DNA of 64,000 nt from Nigrospora sphaerica. Its lineage: Eukaryota > Ascomycota > Sordariomycetes > Amphisphaeriales > Apiosporaceae. The first letter of the stretch is position 1, and each line of letters opens with the position of its first letter. This document shows, one piece after another, positions 12,076 through 23,798 of this stretch. The translations under genes were made by a program, and so were the position numbers. Location of the stretch: assembly GCA_018287875.1 (NCBI GenBank), contig JAGVVL010000013.1:3162001-3226000 (forward strand), written 5' to 3'. The notes beneath the pieces were generated by a model, which was given only the letters and a program-made list of their open reading frames with translations, was not told where the DNA came from and ran no database searches.

Positions 12076-14793
12076 TTACGGAGCCGAGTTATGGCTGGGC
12101 TGCGTGCCTGGTCGCGAGGTTGAGCGGTGCGAGTGGTGTAGATGTAGATGGTGCCGGTCGGTGCTCGGGTACTTCCCGGCCTCGTACTGCAGGGTCGGGA
12201 TGGTCAGACCGTAAGGCTGCGTCAGGCCCTCCCGGTTGTGCTGGTCGATCTCGACCCGGATGCAGCAGTCAAGAGATCCGTCGTTGTTCTTGCCGTGAGT
12301 CTACGCATCATGTCAGCCAGCGCCACATCACGAGACGGCCCCATGATCATAGGGCCAGGTCCTGAGGTTAACTCACTTCGACAGCAGCCGCCTTGTGCCC
12401 CGTACCGGCATTCGATTCACCCTTGTGGAGGAATGCGTGGCCATCCTTGCCGCTGAATGCGTTTTCGGCGGTTTCCTCGTTTTCTCCGTCAGTCACTCCG
12501 GCATCGCCCACTGTGCGCAGGTTGGGCGAGTTCTCGGTAATCATGGTGTAGTTTCGGCTCGGCATCGTCACGTGGTTGGACTTGGCCGTCTTGGCCGCAT
12601 CGCCCGGGTCCCGATTGAAGAGGCTCATCAGGGTCTCGTCGGTGTCCACGTTGAGGTGGTGGATCTTATTCCGCCGCGCGAGGAGGTTCGCGACGGCGCT
12701 TGGCGGCGGCTTGTTGACAATGGCCGAAGAGATCACGTTGACAATGTAGCGGTGGTCCTCCTCGACGGGGATGTTCAGCTTGGGGTTCGAGTAGAATCGA
12801 CCGAGGGCGGCCAAGTGCACATCGCCGCCGAGAATGGTTACCCGCACCGAGAACTCGGCCGCCGTGGCTTGCAACCTCTCGATGAAAGCTCGGCGCTCTG
12901 CCTTCTTCTTTCTCTCCGTGTAGTGGTCCTGCAGATCGTCGAGCAAGTCGACGCTGCCGTCGAACTGGTTGAATATCGCGCCAGCTATCAAATCACATTA
13001 GGACCAAGGTGCTGGACCACCGCACTGCAGGGCTGGACTCACCAACACCGAATTTACGGTTCAGAAACTTGATGGGCGTGATAAGGCGACTCGAGAAGAT
13101 GCTCTCGAGCCAGCTGAGACGCTGCGCATTGTAAGTATACAGCGGTTACGCGCGCAGAGGACTAAACTTACGGGGTACGCGATGGGGATTCCGAGGAGCA
13201 CGACCAGATGCTTATACTCTTGGCCCGACGCCCTTGCCGTCTCTAATTCGCGTCGGACACGATCGAAAATCAAATCGTACGTCTCGGGGAAGTTGACCTG
13301 GTGCCGCACGCGCTCAGTGCGAGCATCAACGCCCATGAAGGCAATCCGAGCGCCCAACCTGGCAAACAGGTTCAGAGAGGGTTGAGCAATATACGGACCG
13401 GGCTTCGTGCCGACAATGTATCCAATTTCGCTCTCCAACGATTGTTTGGCGACGAATGTGTCCCTGGTCTGGGCCGTATCTTCGTTGTTTCCGGCAGTCG
13501 TGGTCTGGGGCGCATCCGAGGTGTAGGTGGAAACTGGGGGCGCGAGGTGGTGCTGAAAGAGGAGATAGTACTTGTGGGCAGTACCGCCGATTCCACGGAA
13601 AACATGGCACCTCATGAAGTGGTCGGCGTAGGTGCCGTATCCATCAATAATGTCATGGTCGTCCCAGATGTTGAGCTGGGGAATCTGTCCATTGCAGTTG
13701 GCAAAGGGCTCGGTCGAGTACCACCGGATGTAGTTCTGGAGATAGTAGTCGTCGCATTCGGCGCGCATCTTCTCGTCGAAAGGATAGTCACGGCGCTTCT
13801 TGGGGTTGCCGATATCCGTCCAAGGCCGCAGGGGGCCGTCGACGCGGATCCCATCGTTGTAAATCTGGTCTCCGCCCCCGATCATGACGTGAAAGGGCGC
13901 CTCGGCATGGCGTCTTACCACGTCGTTCCAAAGGGCCGGGCCGCTCCAGGCATCCTCGTCGGTGCCCACACTGAAGCCTATTCCATCGCGGTTAGATTCC
14001 GAAAGTATAAAGGGGGAGAGGGGACCCTACCATTGCAGGAGTGGAACATGATGCGCATCGACTCGCTGGCCGCTGGGACGAAGAAGTAGTTGATGGCCGG
14101 CTTCGAGGTGTTTTGATACCGCGCGTCGGGAATCGAGTACGCCCACTTGGTCTCGGTTTCGCGGACATCGCAAGCCAGGGGGAACTGCCAGAAGGTGTTG
14201 CGTGGGTCCGAATACAGGCAGTTGCCGACAACATCGTTTCCGTGGTCGCTGTGGATGCCATCGGCCGCTTGGGCCTGGGAAGACAGGGCGCCGTTGCTCT
14301 CGGGACCTTCGCCGAGGAGGCCCTGCTGGACGTCGCGCGCCTGCTCAACCCGACCAATGCGGAGGACGGGCTTGAATTCTTGCGTCTTGCCTCCACCGCG
14401 GGTCACGATCAAGACACTGCCGTACCAGGTGTTGCCCTCCATGTGGCGGTAGTTGAGCAGAGGTCCGCAGATAATCTCCTTGCCATCGGGGGCGGGAAGG
14501 TTGTTGGCGGCGCCGTCGACGGCGCCCTGGTCGCCGGTGATGACAATGGGCTTGAAGCTGCCGGTGCCGTTGGTGCCAGGGCGGTCGGCCTCGACGCGGT
14601 TCTGGTTGAGGAAGCCGGACAAATCCTTGGTGTCGGCGCTGTCCGAGGTATGGGCATCGCGGGCCACGGCGTGCCGGGCAAAGGCCGAGGACTCCTGGTG
14701 GCGCCATTGACTTGCCGATGCGTAGAGGTTGGGGCGCTCGGCCTCGTGCCCATGATTGGGAGGCGACGCCATTTCCGTTGCCGCCGTTGCCAA
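12076..14793 (-). CDS. PhoD-like phosphatase / metallophosphatase domain protein
   Basis: Five exons, in transcript order 14031-14793, 13172-13977, 13043-13121, 12377-12984 and 12076-12300, giving 826 residues. The introns are 53, 50, 58 and 76 bp with GT...AG ends and consistent phase. Residues about 250-600 hold the PhoD/metallophosphatase signature: FHSCNGFSVG across intron 1, MIGGGDQIYNDG, LNIWDDHDIIDGYGTY and, in exon 4, VTILGGDVHLAALGRFY. These Asp/Asn/His clusters are the expected dinuclear metal ligands. The last exon encodes CCIRVEID...YGLTIPTL, a C-terminal block typical of the long fungal PhoD_2-type proteins. The N-terminus is hydrophilic with no signal peptide, so it is probably intracellular. 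Family members are phosphodiesterases or phosphatases of undefined substrate. The region after exon 4's core is disordered and polar. Confidence 0.9.
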
Positions 14794-17700
14794 GGTCTAA
14801 GTCGTAGTCGTAGCAGCGCAGGCGTATTGCGCTCGAACGGGTCGCGGTGACCGGGGGGGAATATCAACGGCGCAGGCGCAGTTGGCGCGCGGTTGTGGTG
14901 CGCTCGCGATGTGATGCGGTTCGAAAGGCACTCGGCCTGCGCACACACGGAGACACACACACACACACACACACACACACCTCCTCACAAACTACCTAGC
15001 TTCCTTTCAATCACACCTTGCGATTGAACACAGCGTATGTCTGATACCAGAGCAAGTGCTCAGGTACGCGGGTAGCAAATGCGACTTGGGGCCTCAGTAA
15101 GAAACGACAACGGCCGTCTTTTTGTTTTGCTTCGGTGACTGGCGGCGGCGCAAATGAAGGAGACGTAGGCCAAGGCAAACAGATCAGCAACTAAACTGGC
15201 TAGGGGAGCTCCCGAGTCGTACAGCAGATCAAGACTTCGGACCGGTGAAGCCAAGAGACCGTCTGGGAGGACGGGAAAGACAAAGGAGGCGCGGGATGCG
15301 GCAGCCCCAGAGGTATAGCGAACGCCAAGACGTCACAGTCATAATCCAGGTTGGTTCCTGGCGAGGGCTGGCTCACGATGGTCTCCATGGCAGCGGGCCA
15401 GGACGCGCGACTGTTTGCTGTTGTTTCCTGGCCGCCTCGCCTCGCCCCTGGCATGTCATGTCACTTTACTCTTCAGCCCATCGGGTCCATGTGGGCTGGG
15501 ATGGCCACAGCTTCGACCCTGCGTTGGCGGGTTCATCTCAATTTGTACGGGCCACCGACGGAGGAGGACCTGCGGGGGGGGGGGCTAGCTGACTCTCGCA
15601 GGAAACGCGGACGCGTGAGCGGGCGGGCGCCAGGGGTGCCTCCAAGGCGGCTTGCATTCAGTTCCATAGATCCATGGATACTTCTCTTCTGTCTTTGGCG
15701 GGACGCCAGGTGTCGTCGGTGTTGGCGGTTGGCGTTGGCGCGCATCGCATGCGTAACCGTCCGTGTCTCGGTGTCACTGCGCGCGTTCTCGACGTGATTC
15801 CTACCTGGCCCTCGAACCGTCTGATGCCGCGGCATGCGCAAACAACATGCGGAAGCCGAGAGGCTAGGATCTTGGAATCGGCACGCCACAACTGCAGGCG
15901 CTCTGGGTCCTTTGGACCTGGCGTCCATCCCTGTCCGATCTCGTACGCTACGGACTAGCGCCCTCGTGGATGATGACGGCCACGACGGATTCGATAGCCA
16001 AGACGGCCTACACGGCACCTTTAGCCCTACGTTTAATTTAGGTGGGACGACAACAGCCACTTTCCCATCCATTCCAGTCAACGCATTGTGTCGTGGCTAT
16101 TGTTCGCCCATGCTGACAAAGAGAGGGCCGTTTCGCCGTAGGGGGGCGCAACGGTAACCATCCGCGAGCTTGACTCGATTGCCGTCCCGGTTCTGAACAC
16201 TGCCCGCTCCGGTCTATTTTCGAGAAGGGGCGGCTGCCAGTGATGCCATCCATGCCGACCCCGAAGGACGCGTCGAAGTAGCCAAGAAACTGGGAGCCCG
16301 TGCACGCACGCACTTGCCCACTGCGTCGATGGAGTGTTTTGAGAACCGCATAGGGGGGAAGGGGTTGGGCAGTGCGACCAAGTACAGGCAGACGCACGCC
16401 CCTAGTGACGGGTGGGAGACCAGAGGTGCCCGTGCCTCCGATCGCATCGTCAAATAGCACGGAGGAATGCCTACACATGCACACACCAAGTTGAATTGCC
16501 TCAATAAAGACGAAGGGTATGTAAATCTCTTGCTCAAAGCAGCTGTGGGCTTCCGCGACTCTCTAGGATGGAGTACATGCTGTACTGTGCAGTACTTGAC
16601 TCGCCTGGCTCGCCTGGAATGGGCTGCATATTCATTCGTAGGCCAGGGAGGACCCACGGATCATATTCCGATGCGTAGTCGTGCTACTCGTATAGGATAG
16701 AACCGATGGGGCAGCCAGGTGGTTCCCGTCCTCGCTGAGGCAAAGCCCCGTGCCGCCCGACTTGTCAGCCTACAAAGTAGGAAGCACACCTGAGGGCGTT
16801 ACCCCAAGTAGGTATTTTGAGTTGGACGGTAGGCAGGCGAAGTGATGGAAGGATACAGGGCAGGGGCGCCCTCATTTGGTCTGCCGACTTCATATTCACC
16901 CTGTCGTCGTGAATACCACCCTATCGTTCAGCGAGCAGCCGAGGCAATGTCGCCGGACCTGTACGCGTCCCGGCTGGCCTCAAGGGAGCCTACCTTGGGT
17001 ACTGCGCGTCTTCCATACGGGTGCTCCTGGGTGTGATTGATGGCGTAGCACGGCATCGGGCGCCGGGTCGGGGCCGAGGTCTGCCTCTTTCACCCACCAC
17101 TGTGGGCTCACATGTACCCCGTCTTGCCCGTACGCGGATAGGGGCGATCCTCTGCTCCGCTGACCATCGTGAGTGAGGGGCGGCCGAACAGAGTCCCGAA
17201 GCGCCCGCCGGGCTGCCCCAAGCCGAGTCGTCGTCCCATTCGAGGCATCCATTTCCCTTGTCAACAGGTCAAGCCGGATTGAGTTGGGGCTATCGTGGGC
17301 GGCCAACGAGGGGGCCCCTCACTGGCGACCACCTATTCGTGCATGTGAGAGATAGCCTTTCCGCTTTTGCAAGCGATAGCCAAAACCGGGGCTGTAGGAA
17401 CGCGGCAGACAGGGGTCGAGGTTCCTGTTTTGGGTAGGTCGCCCTACATCCGGGGCCCGGCGGCACCGATGCAATTCCGTGTGTACATGACGGACAAACT
17501 ACATCAAGTCAGCGCATGGAGCTCGTCGTCGACCTGACGACGAGCCGCCTCTTTTTATGCCAATGCCCTGAGCCAACCCATTTTATACCTACGTATCGCT
17601 CCCTCTTCCCCAGGTCTGGCGCTCGAATTGGTCACTCGGCTTGACAACCGCGACATCATAGCACACCATGACATAATACAACCGCCGGGATCGATCCTAT

Positions 17701-17983
17701 CGCCGTATTCACCTTGTTCACCCTACGCCGCGTCGCCGCCAGAGTCCTCATCTCCATTGCGCCGGCCCACCTAGTCGCACGCGCCCCCTTGTCGCTCGCT
17801 ATCTCCTACCTAGAAACGCCGCTTGGTCGCATCGTGCAACGTCCTACCTAGCATTCATTATTTTGTCGTCTGCCGGAGCACAGCGACGCCGGCCGAGGTC
17901 ATTTCCACCAGCAATCTTCTCTATCCATCTGTTGCGCGCAGAAATCGACGTGGCGCAAGAGGCGCGTCCCGACAGCCTCTGAA
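14794..17983. other. 3.2-kb gene-poor region between divergent genes
   Basis: Separates the PhoD-like gene (minus) from the sphingoid base kinase (plus). Contains a CA microsatellite at 14953-14980 and a G11 run at 15574-15584. ORFs on both strands are short and overlapping with no recognisable domain. It may hold long regulatory sequence or unrecognised non-coding RNA. Confidence 0.5.
14953..14980. repeat. (AC)14 microsatellite
   Basis: Fourteen AC dinucleotides upstream of the PhoD-like gene start, preceded by an imperfect CA stretch from about 14942. Confidence 0.92.
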
Positions 17984-19750
17984 ATGGCCGATCAGTCCAT
18001 TGTGGGCGATGATGCCGCCCTTATAACCCCCGCCGATGGCGCCATGCCCGTGCCGAGTTGCGAAGTGGACGAAATCCTCAACCTGGGGAACGGCATCGTG
18101 CTCTCTCTCAAGACCGATGCCCTGCTGATTCAAGGTTCGTCACTACCAGAGTCCTGGGCTGGGGAGTGCGGCGACTGACGCGAGGGCCCCGTGCAGACGA
18201 TGCGCTCGCCAAAAAGAAGCGCGCGAAGATTTGCGGCATCCCCGTCGGGCCCGCGTCCAACGAATTCACGATCCCCTACTACAACATCCTTTGGGCCGAG
18301 GTGCTCGGCAACGCCGTCTTCATCGATTTCGCCCCCGCCGCGAAGAAGGCGGCCCGTACGTCCAAGCTGACCTTCACCATCCACGACGTCGCCGAGCCCG
18401 TCTACACGCAATGGGTAGGAGAGCTTCTCGACCGCGCCTACGGCCGAGCCCTGCGATGCAAGCGTGCCAAGGTGCTGGTCAACCCGCACGCCGGGCCCGG
18501 CGGCGCCGACAAGATATGGGAGAACGAGGTGCGGCCGCTGTTCGAGGCGGCGCGCATGAAGCTCGACGTCTCGCGGACAACGTACTCGGGCGAGGCCGTG
18601 GGCATTTGCGAGAAGCTGGACATCGACGCGTACGACGTCATCATTCCCTGCTCGGGCGACGGTCTGCCGCACGAGGTCTTCAACGGGCTGGGCAAGCGAC
18701 CCGACGCCGGCCGGGCGCTGCGCCAACTCGCCGTGGCCCACATCCCCTGCGGCAGCGGCAACGCCATGAGCTGCAACTTGAACGGCACGCACCGCCCGAG
18801 TCTGGCGGCGCTTGCCGTCGTCAAGGGAGTGCGAACGCCGGTGGACCTGATCAGCCTGACGCAAGGCGACCGCCGCACGCTGAGCTTCTTGAGCCAGACG
18901 CTGGGCATCATCGCCGAGGCCGACCTCGGCACGGAGCACCTGCGGTGGATGGGCGCGGCGCGGTTCGACGTCGGGGTTGGCCAGCGCATCTTTTCCAAGA
19001 AAACGTACCCGTGTGAGATCTCGGCCAAGGTGGCACTGGCGGAAAAGGACGCCATCAAGGCGCACTACAAGAAGGAGCTAAGGGAAGCCGACCACACGGT
19101 CCGGAGGGATGGAACCTCGACGCGCCCGGAAACGGCCGAGCTCGAGTCTACGCCCAGCACGGCGGACAACGGGGAGGGCTTGCCGCCGTTGAAGTACGGG
19201 ACCATCAACGACAAGGTCCCCACCGACTGGGAGACAAAGACGTACGAGCACCTGGGCAACTTTTACTGCGGAAACGTACGAGCAACCCCCTTTTTCTCCC
19301 CCACGGCCCCTGAACCCGAATGCTAACGTGCCGCAGATGGCCTGGATGGCGCCCACGGCCAACTTCTTCGCGGCCGCGTGCCCCAACGACGGGCTCATGG
19401 ACATGGTCACCAACGACGCCAACATCCCGGCGCTCAAGTACCTGGACCTCATGACGTCGGTGGAAAAGGGCGAGTTCTTCGACAAGCCGGCCACGTCGTA
19501 CCGCAAGGTGGTGGCGTACCGCATCACGCCGCGCGCCACCGAGGGCTACATCAGCATCGACGGCGAGCGCGTGCCCTTCGAGCCCTTCCAGGCTGAGATC
19601 CACCAGGGCCTCGGCACCGTCCTCTCCCGGAACGGCAGGTACGAGTCGCCCGGCCCCGCGGGCTGGGAAAAGGCTGCGGGCGCGGCGCCGGCGGGCGACG
19701 GCGGCGCGGCCGCCAAGGGCGAGGAGACGAGAAACGCAGTGCCCCTGTAA
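17984..19750 (+). CDS. LCB4: sphingoid long-chain base kinase (DAG-kinase catalytic fold)
   Basis: Three exons: 17984-18134, 18197-19275 and 19337-19750; 547 residues. Both introns are about 61 bp with GT...AG ends. The DAGK catalytic domain begins near residue 160: a VLVNPHAGPGG nucleotide-binding loop, the catalytic SGDGLPHEVFNGL block and IPCGSGNAMS further on. These are the conserved C1-C3 motifs of sphingosine/LCB kinases, which phosphorylate sphinganine and phytosphingosine with ATP. The N-terminal 110 residues form a PH-like region preceding the kinase domain, as in fungal LCB4/5. A variable polar insert rich in Thr, Ser and Glu (about residues 350-385) separates the kinase core from the C-terminal NFFAAACPNDGLMDM region. 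The C-terminus is Ala/Gly-rich. No transmembrane segment; membrane association probably by lipid modification or partners. Confidence 0.92.
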
Positions 19751-20111
19751 TGGACCACGGGGTTGTGGGCCGGAAGGTGACCGACGGGGCACGCTAACCG
19801 GCAGTAGGAGGCCGTAGATGGACGAAGAGATACCCAGATAGATCGACCGAGCGCTTGTTAGATTACAATGATCCCACCGTGTACATTAGCAGTATATACC
19901 ACATATGCCTGATGTATAGTACCAGGGGCGAAGACGCAATCACAAGCGGCCGGTAAAGCTATTCGCGCACAGTGTGGTCATCAATGGCTTTTTGTATGCA
20001 TGGATATCTAGTAGACCAGCCGACCGGAACGCCTCGAACTCCGCGGAACCATCCCAAGGCCAGAGATGGTGATGAACAAGCTGACTTCTCCCCGGGGCGG
20101 GAAAGCCGTAT
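19751..20111. other. convergent 3' flank region
   Basis: Shared 3' region of the LCB kinase (plus) and RRP1 (minus). No gene seen; holds the two terminator/polyadenylation regions. Confidence 0.5.
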
Positions 20112-21054
20112 CTAGTCGGTGAAGCCGCCCCAGCCGCTGCCCCAGCCGCCGTCGTCGTCCTCCTTCTCGGCCGCCTCGGGGGCCTTGCCCTTGTTCCAGG
20201 GCAGCCGGTCGTCGGCGAGCGACTCCTTGGCGCGCGCACGCACGGGTTTGCTGGGGCTCTTGAGCTGGAGCTCGACGACGCCGCGCAGCTCGTTGAGGAA
20301 CTCGCCGTCGGCCTCGGTCACGGCGGCCTCGGCGTCTCGGGACTCGTCGTCATCGTCGGAGGGGAGCAGGCCGACGCGGGCGGCCTCGTCGACCCAGATG
20401 TCGAGGACGTGGAGGCGCAGGCCTACGGCGACCTTGGCGAGGTCGCCCGTCGTCTCGAGGGGCCAGTCGCGGAGAAGTGCGAGCAGGCGGAGGCGGCGGT
20501 CGGCGGGGGCGGCGGGGGCGCGGGCCCAGGCAAGCGAGGCGGCGAGGACGCGGCGCACGAGCAGGAGGAACTTTTCGAGGCGCAGCACGTCGATGCCGGC
20601 CCACTCGCGGCTCAGCGTCTCCCAGAAGGCGGCGAGGAAGCCGACGGCGGCGGCGTCGTCGTCGGCGAAGACGTCGAGCAGGCCCGCCAGCTCGTCGCAG
20701 AGGTTCTGCTGCGGCACCGGCCGGTCCGCCATCCACAGCGCGTAGAAGAGGCCCTTCCAGAGCTTGAGGTGGTCGAGCGCTGTCAGCTGCCGCGTCGCCG
20801 TCGACGCCGCCAGGAACTTGCGCAGCGTCGCGAGAGCCTGCGTGCGTGTTTTGCGGTCTGCGGGGCCGGGGAAAACGGGGGGTTAGGCGTTAGTCAAAGA
20901 AGGCCCCCATGCAGTGCGGAGAGAAATAGAGAGAGGGGGTGCAGGTGCCCGTGGCGGTGCCCAAGGCGCGGGCGCAGTCATCATTGCCGGCCAACGTACC
21001 GCTGGAGGCCAAGTTCTTTATGAACGGCATGCTCTTCTCGTCCTGGGTCGCCAT
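20112..21054 (-). CDS. RRP1: ribosomal RNA processing protein 1 (RRP1/NOP52 family)
   Basis: Two exons, 21000-21054 and 20112-20857, give 266 residues. The 142-bp intron starts GTACGT right after Ser18; joining restores the family N-terminus FIKNLASSDRKTRTQALATL, confirming the short first exon. This is followed by LTALDHLKLWKGLFYALWMADRP and PQQNLCDELAGL, hallmark RRP1 sequence. RRP1 is a nucleolar factor needed for pre-60S maturation and processing of 27S pre-rRNA. The body is predicted to be all-helical. The C-terminus is acidic then Gly/Trp-rich (GGWGSGWGGF), an unusual low-complexity tail after a Lys/Ala/Glu stretch. Extremely GC-rich codon use. Tail-to-tail with the LCB kinase. Confidence 0.9.
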
Positions 21055-21786
21055 GGCGGGCGGTTCGGGGAGGGCAACGGCGCTCACGGTGCGCTGACGG
21101 GGATGGTCTTGAGGGGGTATTCGATATGAGGGGGGTTCGATCGTCGCGGTATGTAGTGAGGCACCGATTAGCAAAGGGAGCGTCGGTGGCCGTGGGCAAT
21201 TCGCTCGTCTAGTCGGAAGTCGACTGTAAATCACGGCAATGTTTGCTTTCGCCGTCCCTCTCGGCTCCACGAGAAACCGCAAGGGATTCCAGAAATTTTT
21301 GGCCCCGCCTGGCCGATTGCGCGGAAGCTTTCCGCCGCCCTCTGTCCGCTACCAGTACGTAGTTGGTACTTGCATACATCGTAGCTTTGTATTTAGTATA
21401 CGTCAAAATATACAATCGCAAGTACGTATGCATGTACCTACATAGTAGCGTACGCGTAGTACTCATCTCTACTTACATAAAAGCCTGGGACTTGCAGCTT
21501 CGCTTCGTGCCAATTTTTTGTTGTTGACCAGAGGCTCGGGTCCCTGGGTCGGCAAGCCCTCCACACGAGCACCTCACAGAGACCGCCACTACAATACGAA
21601 ACACGTGGTAGCGATGAAGGGTAGGGAATCGAACGGCACACAATTTACCTTCGCTGGCCTTTCGACCTAGTAACCCACTATTATCCATCCTAAGGGGAGC
21701 AGCCTTGACTATCCTCCCTCACTTCTACTCAGTAGGCTCGCCCCTAGCAGGAGCCCTCCCCGACACTAGGTACAAACGGATGATGC
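21055..21786. other. intergenic, no gene seen
   Basis: Upstream of RRP1 and downstream of the RTA1-like gene. A TTCGATTC-like T-arm resemblance near 21620-21635 was examined and does not fold as a tRNA. Confidence 0.5.
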
Positions 21787-22764
21787 CTATTTCGGCGCGA
21801 AAGCGTTCGGGTCGTCGCAAGGGCGTTTTGGACCCAGGCTCATGCAGAGGGCCGGGTGGAAGACATTGAGGCCCAGCACGGCCACGGCCACCATGACGCC
21901 CTCGAAGGCGATGTAGAAGTCCTGGCGTTTCATCAGGGGCCCGGACCAGCCCTGGCTCAGCTCGGCGACGTGGAAGACGCAGCGGCAGAGGAGGCAGAGG
22001 GCGCTGACGACGAGGGCGGCGACGTGGCCGCGGAAGCGGCGGGAGCGTTGCAGGCGCCACGCCGTGCGGTCGAAGCCGATGCCGCCGTGGCGGCGGTAGC
22101 GCCTCCGGGTGGTGACGGCGAAGTGCGCCGCGAGGGCGAGGAAGACGAGGAGCGAGGCGACCTGGAAGACCATGCCGGCGAGCATGACGCGCCGGCCGGG
22201 CTGCTTGGTGCGGCCGGCGCGCAGGGCGGCGCTGGCGAGGCCGCCGCCCAGGCCCTGCAGCGCGAGGGACGCGGCGTCGCACGCGAAGAAGCCCTGCGTG
22301 TACCACTGCGGTCGCACGAGCGAGCCCGACGGCCCGACGGCCTCGACGATGCACCGCAGGCACACGTAGATGCCCGCCGCCGTGAAGGCCGGCCCGATGG
22401 TGAGACAGACGACCTGTATCATGAAGGGCACCTCGGCCGCCCGGTTCCGGTAGCTCTTGATGCGCGCCGCGTACCCGATGATTTCGCAGATGGCGCCGAG
22501 GCACATGACCGTCGTGAACAGGCCCGTCTTGATGGGGCCGCGGGTTCTCCGGTTGTAGACGGCGACGCCGATGAAGCCCAGGAGGGAGAGACTGAAGAGC
22601 GCCAGGAAGAAACAGTTGGCGGGGTTGAGCAGTTTGTACCCGTAGAAGCTGAACTTCGGGAGTTGCCGGTATAATTCAAAGCATTCGGCGTCGAATTTCG
22701 CTGCGTAGGAGGGTGTGCGGCATCGTAAGGGTTCAAACTCAGGGGTTGCCATATCTCCTCCCAT
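21787..22764 (-). CDS. RTA1-like seven-transmembrane protein
   Basis: Single exon of 325 residues. Seven hydrophobic segments are visible at about residues 44-68, 80-100, 115-140, 158-178, 196-216, 248-268 and 288-308. Family landmarks include the Y-N-R-R-T/R-G-P loop after the first segment, CEIIGYAARI in the second, QVVCLTIGPAFTAAGIYVCL in the third, and the GFFACDAASLALQGLGGG block in the fourth. These place it in the fungal RTA1/RTM1/RSB1 lipid-translocating exporter family, linked to resistance to toxic lipids and sterol-targeting compounds. The C-terminal NVFHPALCM segment also fits. An alternative start lies four residues in (second Met). Substrate unknown. Lys/Arg-rich loop after segment five is longer than usual. 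Confidence 0.9.
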   Translation of the reverse strand: MGGDMATPEFEPLRCRTPSYAAKFDAECFELYRQLPKFSFYGYKLLNPANCFFLALFSLSLLGFIGVAVYNRRTRGPIKTGLFTTVMCLGAICEIIGYAARIKSYRNRAAEVPFMIQVVCLTIGPAFTAAGIYVCLRCIVEAVGPSGSLVRPQWYTQGFFACDAASLALQGLGGGLASAALRAGRTKQPGRRVMLAGMVFQVASLLVFLALAAHFAVTTRRRYRRHGGIGFDRTAWRLQRSRRFRGHVAALVVSALCLLCRCVFHVAELSQGWSGPLMKRQDFYIAFEGVMVAVAVLGLNVFHPALCMSLGPKRPCDDPNAFAPK

Positions 22765-23798
22765 CGTGTTGGGGACCCGCCCAGGCGTACAGTTTAATCT
22801 GATCGGGTGAAGCTCTGTCGACGAGGCTGTTCCTGAGATGCATTACACATCGGCAGCAGGTAGGGCTATCAAACGTCTACTTCGCGGTCCAGGGGAGGGG
22901 GTGGGTTGTGCCGGGCTTACTTATATTCGGTCATCGCGAACGTCGTTCTCCTCGTGGCATCGCCAAGGTTTGTTAGGGGTTGCCGTGGCGTACGCTACTG
23001 TGAACATACCCTCTTTAGGCGACACGAACTCCTTGATTCCCGACCTCAATAAAAGTCATTCACACAATGGTTCGAGTTGCTTAACACCATTGGGAGTACT
23101 GGGTACAGTCCCCAGTTTGGTTTTGTGTCAATTAGGTATTTTGTTGGTACCACCAAACCCCAACCTACAAAATCATCGTGAGATTCGTCTTTCAGTCTTT
23201 CGGGCCGTTTTCTTCGAATTCCCAACGACCAGGCTCTACGGTCATACCGAGAATCTCGCCTAGTGGCCACAGAAATGATATGAGGTAACTATAAAACAGT
23301 CAGATGCCACGCATTCGCTTGTCTAGTATCGATGGCGTAATCGCTGGTTCGTTAATGTATTATTTGGCCGCGGGGTCTAGACCAGCTACTTCCAGAGAGC
23401 CCAACGACCTCTTCCTGCTGATAGCCTTCTTCCCCGACCTCAACTTGCGCGACATTACGTGACAACATGTCACAGACTTGAGGCGTTCCTAGAACCGCGG
23501 TGTTATAGGTGGTAAGTATCCTAAGTCGAACTGATGGCATGATTGTGTGTGATTCCTCGTCATTATGAAATCCTAACCCGTCTATCCAAGTCAGTTCCCG
23601 CCCGAAACAACTGTCAAAACCGAAGACTCCCCGTATCCATGTTTTAGTCGTTTTAAATCATCATTCAGCTGACCCAAGGGCCAGGGGGAGATAAAACAAA
23701 AGCACCGTCAGCAACTCAACCCCAAATTATTCGCAAGTGGGAGTAAGCAAGCTTGAGCGTAGGAATTAACTGTCGAATACCACACCTTCGTAAGTGTC
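22765..23798. other. intergenic, comparatively AT-rich
   Basis: No gene recognised. By eye this segment, especially 22950-23760, is noticeably richer in A and T than the flanking coding sequence. No terminal repeat or transposase motif was found. Confidence 0.4.

Noticed and set aside
21600..21690. Possible tRNA on the minus strand (TTCGATTC-like T-loop)
   Set aside because: The flanking bases do not form a T-stem or acceptor stem.
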